Shown here one piece after another: positions 55,637-64,000 of a stretch of 64,000 bases of DNA; within the stretch, counting starts at the first letter, position 1, and every line of letters starts with the position of its first letter. The stretch spans positions 543,816,331-543,880,330 of the forward strand of contig CM022303.1 in the NCBI GenBank assembly GCA_011799875.1, read 5' to 3'. The DNA comes from Thinopyrum elongatum. Lineage: Eukaryota; Streptophyta; Magnoliopsida; Poales; Poaceae. The notes beneath the pieces were generated by a model that made no database searches, was not told the DNA's origin, and saw only the letters and a list, made by a program, of their open reading frames with translations. Both the position numbers and the translations under genes were made by a program.

Positions 55637-58528
55637 ACCATGTCATTCGGCTTGAAGAATGCCAGCGCCACCTTCCAGCGCTGCATGCAGAAATGCCTGC
55701 TGGCGCAACTCGGCCGCAACATCCACGTCTACGTGGACGACATCGTGGTGAAGACCAAGCAGCACCTCACGCTCCTTGACGACCTGAAGGAGACCTTTGC
55801 CAATCTGTGCGAGTACCAGATCAAGCTCAACCCAGAGAAGTGCATCTTCGGCGTGCCGGCCGGAAAGCTGCTCGGCTTCCTCATCTCGGAGCGTGGCATT
55901 GAGGCAAACCTGGAGAAGATAAAGGCCATCGAGCGCATGCGCAAGCCAACCCGGCTGCGAGATGTCCAGAAGTTCACCGGCTGCTTGGCCTCGGCCAACC
56001 GGTTTCTCAGCCGGCTGGGCGAGAGGGCCTTGCCCCTATATCAGCTAATGAAGAAGACGTCGCCGTTCGAGTGGAACGACCAGGCGGACGAAGCGTTCCG
56101 GGATCTCAAGCGCATGCTCTCCACAGGGCCTATCCTGGCCGCACCAGCCGATGAGGAGCCGCTGTTGCTATACATTGCTGCCACCTCGCGATCGGTCAGC
56201 ACGGTGCTGGTGGTTGAGCGACCAGAGAAGGGCAAGATCCAGTCTGTCCAGCGCCCGGTCTGCTACCTAAGCGAGGTGCTTTCCGCCTCCAAGCAGAACT
56301 ACCCGCACTACCAGAAGATGAGTTACATCGTGTACTTCACCGCCAAGAAGCTGAAGCAAGACTTTCAAGAGCATGCCATCACCGTGGTCAGCACGGCCCC
56401 CATCGGCGAGATCATGGGCTGCCGGGATGCCTCTGGCCGGGTTGCCAAGTGGGCCATCGAGCTGGCCGGCCACACCATCCTCTACGAGCCTCGCACCACG
56501 ATCAAGTCCCAGGCCCTGGCCGACTTCCTCATCGACTGGACAGAGACCCAGTACCTACAAGCACCACCGGATTCAATGCATTGGCGCATGCACTTTGACG
56601 GCTCCAAGATGCGCTCCGGCTTGGGAGCCGGCATCGTCTTGTCTTTCCCAAAGGGCGACCGGCTGCGGTACGCGCTCCAGATCCACTTCGCCGCCTCCAA
56701 CAACGTCGCCGAGTACGAAGCCCTTGTGCACGGCCTCCGGCTTGCCAAGGAACTCGGCATCCGGCGCATCCTATGCTGCGGCGACTCGGATCTGGTGGTG
56801 CAGCAGTGTTCCGGCGAATGGGACGCCTGGCATGCCAACATGGCCAGCTACCATTTCCTGGTCCAGCAGCACTCCGGCACCTTCGACGGCTGCAAGTTCC
56901 TCCATGTCCCGCGCATAGAAAACGAAGCCGCCGACACGCTAGCCAAGATTGGCTCATCCCGGCAGGCCATACCGTCCGGCGTCTCCCTCGAGCACTCACG
57001 CAAGCCGTCTCCGGATTCTGACTCCATCTTCATCCCGGACGACCCTGCATCGCCCGTCCCCAACCCGGTCTCGGGGGCTGCGGAACTTGGCCCAGGGACT
57101 GCTCATCCTGGCACAGGGGCTGCTGAACCAGGCCCGGGGACTGCCGTGCTCAACCCGGACACCGTTATCCCTAACCTTGGGGCTGCCGCCTCTAGCTCGG
57201 GGTCTGCCGCCCCAGAACCCGTCTTGGTGGCCGTCTTCACCATGGTAACGGCTCCGTCTTGGGCCCGGCCGATATTAGCGTTCCTGGAGAGCGGAGTACT
57301 CCCCATGGACGAGACCGAGTCCCGGCAAGTGCAACGTCGGGCGTCCGCCTACAACATCATCAGCAACGAGCTCATCAAGCGCAGCGCGACAGGCGTGTTC
57401 CAGCGCTGCATCGAGCAAGACAAGGGCATAGAGATCCTCCTCGACATACATCAGAGCGAGTGCGGGCACCATGCCGCCTCCAGGTCCCTGGTGGCCAAGG
57501 CCTTTCGCCATGGTTTCTACTGGCCCACGGCCCTCAAAGACGCCGAGTCACGCGTCCTCAAGTGCGAGGGTTGCCAACGCTTCAGCAAGCGCAGCCACCA
57601 GCCGGCTTCAGCCCTGCAGACCATCCCGATCACCTGGCCCTTCGCGGTCTGGGGGCTCGACATGGTAGGACCCTTCAAGACTGCTCGGGGCGGCATGACG
57701 CATTTGCTGGTGGCGGTCGACAAGTTCAGCAAGTGGATCGAGGTGCAACCGATCAAAAAGCTGGACGGGACAACGGCCGTCCGGTTCGTCAAAGACATCG
57801 CGGTACGCTACGGCGTCCCGCACAACATCATCACTGATAACGGCACCAACTTTGCCGAGGGCGCTCTGGCGCAATACCGCTCCGTCTCCGGCATTCTGCT
57901 TAACCTGGCCTCCGTGGCTCATCCTCAATCCAACGGCCAGGTCGAGCGGGCCAACGGCCTCATCTTATCCGGCATCAAGCCATGGCTCGTCAAGCCCCTC
58001 ATCCGTTCACCCGGCAGCTAGCTTGACGAGCTGTCGGCCGTCCTCTGGAGTCTCCGGACAACGCCGAACCGGTTGACCGGGTTCACCCTGTTCTTCCTCG
58101 TCTACGGAGCAGAAGCCGTCATCCCGACCGACGTTGAGTTCAACTCACCACGAGTCGTGATGTACACAGAAGCTCAAGCAAAGGAAGCCCGCGAAGACGG
58201 CGTCGACTTAGTCGAAGAAGCACGCCTCTTGGCCCTTAGCCGATCCGCCATCTACCAGCAAGGCCTGAGGCATTACCACAACAAGAAAATCAAGCCCCTC
58301 GCGTTCCGCGAAGGAGACCTCGTCCTCCGGCTTGTCCAGCAGCAAGCCGGCCAGCACAAGTTGGCCTTCCCATGGGAGGGCCCCTTCATCGTCAGCAAAG
58401 CCCTGTGTGACCGCAACGGCTACTACCTCATCGACGCCCGCAAGCCGAACAAGCGCAAGAGAGATACCGCCGGCGAAGAGACAAGCCGGCCCTGGAATGC
58501 AGAGCTCCTCCGCCCATTTTACAGTTAG
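55637..58528 (+). pseudogene. pol: Outer element RT C-terminus, RNase H and integrase
   Basis: After the duplicated ACCAT the frame resumes MSFGLKNASATFQRCMQKCL and includes the catalytic YVDDIVV. RNase H follows, with all key acids visible (MHFDGSKM, AEYEALVHGL, CGDSDLVV, ENEAADTLAK). A proline-rich linker separates integrase: an H/C zinc region (HQSECGHH, CEGCQRF), then D, D and E motifs (WGLDMVGPF, ITDNGTNF, SNGQVERANGL). The sequence between the second D and E is degraded (LAQYRSVSGILLNL). A TAG at 58019 precedes LDELSAVLWSLRTTPNR. The C-terminus (GPFIVSKALCDRNGYYLID) ends at 58526-58528 without a chromodomain. Apart from that stop this half is well preserved, so the outer element was fairly young when hit. 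Confidence 0.93.
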
Positions 58529-59256
58529 TTGTACGCACGTATGTATCGCTACCTTTTGTAATTCTATGAAAGACAATGGGACCCCCGAATGACACTCGGG
58601 GGGGCTACCCTTTCCTATCAAGTTATTCTGTTTCACACACCCCTGTAAATTTTCTTAAAACCTCCACCGCCGGGTTGGTGCGATCAACCCGGGGGCTGGA
58701 CGGCTTGGCCACAACCCGCCATCCTCCTTATCACATCCCGGCGTGTTCGGGTAGCCAAGGCCCTCCACTTCGCCCTACGCCACAGTCTGGCTTCAGCTGT
58801 TGGCCGGCAAGAACTATGGGCCAAAGCACCTACATGCGCGAAACACTAAGTTGGATCTGCCGGATTGGCCAACCCGGCCTCACCACACTAAGTTGCCGCA
58901 CGGCCGGCTGCTCGCCAGCCGGCCCATTGGGTGTTTCGCTCACGCTCAACATTCGAAGGGCCTAAGTACTGCGCGCTCTTTCCAAGGACCGAACTCCTTG
59001 TCACAGACCAGAACCCGGCTGTTTGACTCGCGGGGGGGGAGGCCCAAAGAAGGAGCAAGGAAGGAAAAAGGCTGAGAAAACAAAGAGAAAAAGCGCAAAC
59101 ATTCGTGAAAATATTTACATTACAGTAATATGGGCCCAAGGCCAAAGTTCATTACATTCACCAATACACCCCAGTGGGTGGGTGGACCTGCTACCTAACA
59201 AAAGTACGAAAAAGATAAGCAGGACGGCCTCGGCTTCAGACGGCTCCTGTGTCGGG
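58529..59256. other. Outer element spacer between integrase and antisense gene
   Basis: Contains CCGGGTTGGTGCGATCAACCCGGGGGC, a small inverted pair around 58672-58698, and no gene on the plus strand. It forms the 3' side of the minus-strand gene. Confidence 0.55.
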
Positions 59257-61223
59257 TTACGCAATCGCTGGCTCCTCCTCCGTGGCCTCTGGGTCCATCG
59301 AGGCGCCGGTATCGGCCAACCCAGCGTCGTCATCCGCATAGGGGCCTGACTCCTCGGAGCTGCCCGACAGGTCATCAAGCAGCAAGCTGAAGTTGTCAGG
59401 CGGCACCACCTCACCGTCTTTAGTCTGCTCTACCTGGAACTCATCATGCAATGCAAATGTGGCCAGGTAGCTAGCCCGGGCAGCGATCCGGCCAGCCTCC
59501 GTCTGCAGCTGGGGCTCCGCGCGGGCTGGCTAGGCCGCCAGCTGGTCCAACGCCAGATCTGGATACTAGGACATGACAAACCTCAGCGCCAAGTCGGCGC
59601 CGGCACGGGCGGCAGAGACACGCCATGCGTGAAGCCGGGCCGGTCCGGCTTCCAGCCACCGCGCCAGCCGCATGAAGCTGTTGGGCTCAACGGCGTCGGG
59701 CCAGAGGGCCGCCGTCATCCCCACTCCGGCCTCGGAGAGCCTCGCCGTCTACTCATCCAGGGCGTGCAGGCGGACCTCCGCCGCTTGCATGATCTCCGAG
59801 AAAGACCAGGCGGCGTGCGGATCGTTTGCGGCGCCCGCGTCCGCCTGGGTCGACCGGTGGTCGTGCATGGCCTGTTCCGCCCTCCCCTGCGTTTCCGGAA
59901 AGTATCCTATCGAACAGAAAAGCAAGACAGTTAGCAACGAAAAAGCAAAGCCGGTTTCACAACCCGGCGAAGTCAACGAAGAAACACTTACTGGCGAAGG
60001 CCTCATCCAGGTGCTGCGCTTCGAGCAACGTACCATGCCGCTCCAAGTCCCCGGCACAGTTGCGCGCTTCAAGCGCCTTCTCCAGCTCGGTGCACTTGTC
60101 GACAGTCGCCTTCAGCTCGACGTCCTTAGCGGCGGCCGCCTTCTCGTGCTCCTCCTTGAGGCGGAGGAGCTCCGCCTGGTGGGCCTCCGCCACACTGACG
60201 GCCTCCACCTTCAGGCGCTCCACCTCAGCCTGGAGCTGGCTCTTGTCACCGGCCAGCTGGTCGCGCTGCTAGCCGGCTTCGGCGAGCGCCTGCTGGGCCT
60301 CTGCCGCCTTGGCCGCCTCCGCCTTTAGGCGCTCGACATCGGCCTGGAGCTGGCTCTTGTCGCCGGCCAGCTGGTCATGTTGCTGGCCGGCATCTGCAAG
60401 CGCCAGCTGGGCCTCCGCGACCTTGGCGACTTCCGCCCTCAGCTGCTCCACCTCGGCCCAGAGCTGGCCGGTGTTGGCAGCCACCTGGTCATGTTGTTAA
60501 CCGGCTTCAACCAGCCGGGTTTGTAGGTCCAGCACCTTGGCCGTGGTGGCTGCACGGCAAAGATTCAAAGTCAAGACAACTAAAGAAAGGACAATAACAC
60601 TTTAAGATTCAACCCAACTACTACGTAGTTGGCCCGAATCTCAGGGGCTACACCCAGTGGGTGTGCTAGCGCACCCCCACTAAGAGCACGCGAAAGGTAC
60701 CTTCGGCGAGGCGGAGCGCCTCCTCCTTGGCCGCAAGCTGCGCCATGACCTGCTGATGCTACTCCAGAAGCCGGTTGTAGATGCCGACTCAGAGAGCATC
60801 CAGGTGCTGCAGAGAAATAAGAGTTAGCACGAGAAGCTCTTTAAGATTCGACCAACTACTACGTAGTTGGCCCGAATCTCGGGGCCTACACCCAGTGGGT
60901 GCACTGGCGCGCCCCCACTAAGAGCTACAAAGGAAAAAATTAAAGAAAGAAGCCTTACGAAGATGGAGCGCTCCAGCTCCCGCGCCCGCTCCATCTTGGA
61001 TTGGGTGAAGGCCTGAACCCGGTCCGCGCACCCGCGGAGATGCCGGCGCACGGCGTCCATCGACGCCTCCTCCTGTGTCAGCCGCCCGAAGACGGCCCGC
61101 CTAGACCTGACAGCAGGACGGCAACCCGGCGCCACTGGCGGCTGCCTGATCACCAAGGCATGCTCGCCCCCCGCCGTCTCCTCCGCGGCGGGCCTCGATT
61201 CCGGCACGCCGGCCGGCGTCGCC
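59257..61223 (-). pseudogene. Antisense spliced coiled-coil gene of the outer element ('putative gypsy type transposon' family)
   Basis: Read on the minus strand: an exon at about 61223-60960 (SRRAVFGRLTQEEASMDAVR, ending SIF with a GTAAGG donor), a small exon at about 60806-60701 (CTGCAG ... GTACCT) with two stops, an exon at about 60552-59990, and a last exon from about 59906 to TAA at 59257. The third exon encodes repeats of QHDQLAGDKSQLQADVERLK with AEAAKAAEAQQAL heptads, a long coiled coil, and ends in a GTAAGT donor. The last exon reads GYFPETQGRAEQAMHDHR, YPDLALDQLAAW and LSGSSEESGPYADDD. I remember this set from grass proteins annotated as putative gypsy type transposon. In-frame stops occur at several places, and the start is cut off by the LTR at 61224. 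Confidence 0.65.
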
Positions 61224-64000
61224 TGTGGCACCCTGGCTCAGAGCAACCGGTTTACCTTGCATTGCCAGCACAGAGATCTTGTCTTCTGGCAACACACAAC
61301 AACTTGATACAGAATACAACCACTTTATTGATGTTAGCGGAAACATAAGTTCGATATTACATCAAGTAGCGAGGCCAAGCGGCACACACGGTGCGGCTGA
61401 ACAGTATGTACATTATTTAATGAACATGAAGGGGCCTCGATCACGACAACTACGCGGCAGCGGAACTCCATAGCATAGGGACACTGATGTGGACACGATC
61501 TAGACTCAGGAAGCACTCCGATCCGATAAGACTTTCCTGAAATCTGGCATGACACGCCAGGTCAGTACATTGAATGTACTTGCAAGCTCACAACAAGCAT
61601 AAGCATAATGACAAACAATATTATGACAATTAAGGAGGTTAAATGCAATGCTTCAACATACTACTCATGCAGTGAATCAAACTTGTGCACCGAGTCCCTC
61701 GGACTCTCTTACCAAACGGTTACCTCGTAACCAACATCATCAAACGGTGATCACTCCCGGATCACAAACGAAACCAACACTTTGGTTTCCACAACCACGA
61801 CCATCTTCATGGTCTCCACAATCTCATCACATAACCAGTGCCAACCATATAACGTTAGTGTGCAAGATTAACTTAATCATGTCTATCCATGGTGTGACCT
61901 ACTTACGAGCTGTGTCCGTAACCGAGGACGCGGCTATCGATAGATTTAATAAACACTCTGCAGAGATCAGTACACTGTACCCACACCACGGAACCCATGG
62001 CCTCGCACTCCCATTCGGGTGGACCAACGACATTCCGATAGAACCCTCCCATTGCCATGACACTCTCTCAGCCACTCCGACCAACTCCCCTCTGGGCTAA
62101 GTCATGGGTGGCCCCGATGTCTACCAAAGACATCCAACGGCCACCGTCGTGGCAAAACAAATCAACGGTCCCAAACGGGGACAAGGTACCATAACAACAA
62201 CGGGCACACAAGGTTATGTCTGCTTACCGGGCCAGGGTACCGCACACCCATAACCTTCCCTCGTTTGAGGCACCGACCAGAGGCATGACAACGGACCGAA
62301 TAAAGGCCTTTCCATAAAGGCAAATGTGGTTGCACTGGGAAGCTCGATTCAGTGGCACCATGACCCAATCAACATTATATTCAAGTTGAATTATTATCAG
62401 GTTTAACTTGAAATAAAAGCACTCGAGTCATAGTATGCCATGAACATGCAACTATCTGACATGCACTATATCCATATTGCTCTAAAGTAAACGGATCAAC
62501 ATCGTAGAATCATTCTACTTGCACTACTAATCACTTTAACTCACTGGTTTCAACTTCCCTGGTTTTAAATCTCATCATTTTTAGTTATGCCATTAACATA
62601 TTAAAATCAATATCTCATGAAAATGATACCGATTATAACCAAATCATAACCATACTTCCAAAAATACTTCTACTGCCTCATACTAGTCCATGCATTCAAA
62701 CACTACTGTAAACTAAGCATTTCAATCATGACAAAGTAAACTAACATAAGCAATATTCATTAAATGATTAAATGCATGAAATAAATCATATTCAAGTAGG
62801 AAAAATCATAAATATTGAAATGACACCATGCAAATATTTGTGTGGCTTGCCTTAGCACAGAGGAGGGTCACACTCCTCCTGGTTCTCCTCTAGGCAAGCT
62901 TCTCCTTCTGAAAAATAATTAAAATGGCAAAAAGAAAACATCAAGAACACTTCTGAAATACACCAGAAATTCTAGGCAGCAGAGAAAAATCTCAAATTTT
63001 GTGTGCTGCTAGAATATTCCAATACAAACACAATGCAAAGAGAAGCAATTCATTTGGACTTATGGTTTAAAAGTTATGGCTGGTCAAAGTTTCTGGTCAA
63101 TATTTGAATTAAATTCAAACAAAAAGAAAACAGAGGGGGGGGGGGGTGACGACAAAGACGTAATCCCGCGGGGCGCCACCACTCATACCGCTTCGGCCGC
63201 GGCTGAGTGGCTGACAGTGGGCCCCCGCTGTCAGGTTTGGAGAGAGAGGGAGGGAAACAGAAGAGGGGTGGCGATTCGCCGGCATTTCTCCGGCGAGGAG
63301 AGGCCGGCTGCCGCCATGGAGCGGGGGATGGATACGCAAGACTACGGCAAGCCTGTATGTACCCAAAACATGGCTAGGGGTGGACGGAGCGGGTCGCGGT
63401 GGTCTTCTCCAGAGACGTCGGCGGAGGGAGCTCGTCAGAGGTGGCGATTCCGGCGAGGCAGGGCGTTTCCAGGGGCTCCAACTGCACCAGCGCGCACCAG
63501 CGGTTCACCAGAGACACGTCGGAGGAGTTGGTCGAGCTCGAGCGGCTCTGGAGAGGTGGGAAGCAGCAGAGGGGATCGCCGGCGAACTCCGGTCGGGAAC
63601 AGCGGCCAGTGGCCTACCCGGCCGGGCTGCGGCTATCTACTTCATCGTGGTGGTTGTGTGAGTGTGTTGCGGTGCTCAAAGAGGTCGGGGAGGGGCTGTA
63701 TTTATAGGCGAGGGAGGAGGGGGCTCGGGGCTACGCTGGAGTTCTCTGGAGACGGCGCCCGACGATGAGAGGTGTCAGTGAGAGGGGGAGAAGAAGCCGT
63801 GGCTCACGCGACCACTGTGGGAGGGAGGAGACGAGCACAGGGCTCGGGTGGCGACGAGCACAGTGGGCACGTGCACACTGTACACCTGGCCACGTCGTGC
63901 CCATGCTAGCTGTGGCGAGCTCCGGCGTCGGCGAGCGCCAGGGGGAGTTAAGGGCATCGAGACGATGATGGTGGCGAGGTTTGGCAAGGTGCGGCGAGCT
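61224..64000 (-). repeat. LTR on the minus strand, same family as 5025-8395 (runs off the window)
   Basis: Starts TGTGGCACCCTGG on plus, the complement of the other LTR's end (CCAGGGTGCCACA), and follows its sequence inversely (GTGTCCACATCA, GACCTGGCGTGTCA-type landmarks). On the minus strand this is the LTR end nearest the outer element. No primer binding site follows inwards, so it is a 3' LTR or solo LTR whose other side lies beyond 64000. It inserted into the antisense gene of the outer gypsy element. Confidence 0.9.
63699..63706 (-). promoter_or_regulatory. TATA box in the inverted LTR
   Basis: TATAAATA on the minus strand, matching the position and context of 6065-6072 in the other LTR. 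Confidence 0.55.

Larger units (their letters stand above)
43920..61223 (+). mobile_element. Outer Ty3/gypsy retrotransposon, interrupted and 3'-truncated
   Basis: It runs from the 5' LTR through gag, protease, RT, RNase H, integrase and an antisense gene. Another element (48317-55636) sits inside RT. The right end is cut at 61223 by a minus-strand LTR, so its 3' LTR is outside the window. The five bases before it (aatgg, 43915-43919) would be the left target duplication. Gene order protease-RT-RNase H-integrase defines Ty3/gypsy. The lack of a chromodomain and the presence of an antisense ORF point to the Tat-like group. Confidence 0.9.

Noticed and set aside
63076..63768. 230-residue plus-strand frame near the window end
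   Set aside because: It lies antisense within the inverted LTR and corresponds to the GC-rich promoter region of the other LTR.
1..64000. CRISPR array, bacterial operon or phage system
   Set aside because: Repeats are transposon, MITE or satellite type; introns, TATA boxes and plant element families show nuclear plant DNA.

Overview
The window looks like heterochromatic or intergenic DNA from a large grass genome, most likely a Triticeae species (wheat, barley, rye or Aegilops type). The evidence is nested Ty3/gypsy retrotransposons with long LTRs, CACTA elements ending GTAGTG, Stowaway MITEs with a CTCCCT terminus and TA target duplications, Helitrons ending CTAG with a hairpin, and a long-TIR MULE. 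I found no rRNA, tRNA or CRISPR and no intact conserved host gene. Most coding potential belongs to broken transposable-element genes. All calls were made by eye; family identities come from remembered motifs and no search was run.

Layout. 1-4415: microsatellite, hairpins and a decayed CACTA transposase gene whose splice sites are preserved. 4411-8395: the 3' end of a chromovirus-type gypsy element (integrase C-terminus, chromodomain, polypurine tract, 3.4-kb LTR), fused in frame to the CACTA gene. 8396-16155: diverged tandem duplication, Stowaway MITE, a complete non-autonomous Helitron and a pyrimidine-rich tract. 16776-23071: a 2.25-kb tandem duplication, one copy holding an insertion with a LINE-like poly(A) end. 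23-31 kb: short Helitrons, a DUF295 pseudogene, a near-identical 641-bp tandem duplication, a coding remnant and a 1.4-kb MULE. 31.9-32.6 kb: a plausible two-exon gene of unknown function with five 15-residue repeats. 33.1-37.4 kb: a MITE, a promoter-like TATA, a series of exon-like degenerate repeats and one PLATZ-type exon. 38-42.5 kb: degenerate tandem repeats ending in a CACTA terminus. 42.5-43.9 kb: C-terminal exons of a second CACTA gene followed by AT-rich repeats.

43920 to the end is a nested retrotransposon stack. An outer gypsy element (LTR at 43920-44869, gag-protease-RT-RNase H-integrase, and an antisense spliced coiled-coil gene) was interrupted inside RT by a complete but non-autonomous inner gypsy element (48317-55636, TSD ACCAT) that carries its own antisense gene with a B3-like region. 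The outer element is cut at 61223 by an LTR on the minus strand that belongs to the same family as the LTR at 5025-8395.

The most unusual points are the two unrelated antisense genes, the PLATZ exon inside the exon-like repeat series, the 15-residue-repeat gene, and a stop-codon pattern in dead element genes that fits cytosine deamination. These antisense genes resemble a known class of extra ORFs in plant gypsy elements, so I do not claim a wholly new system.
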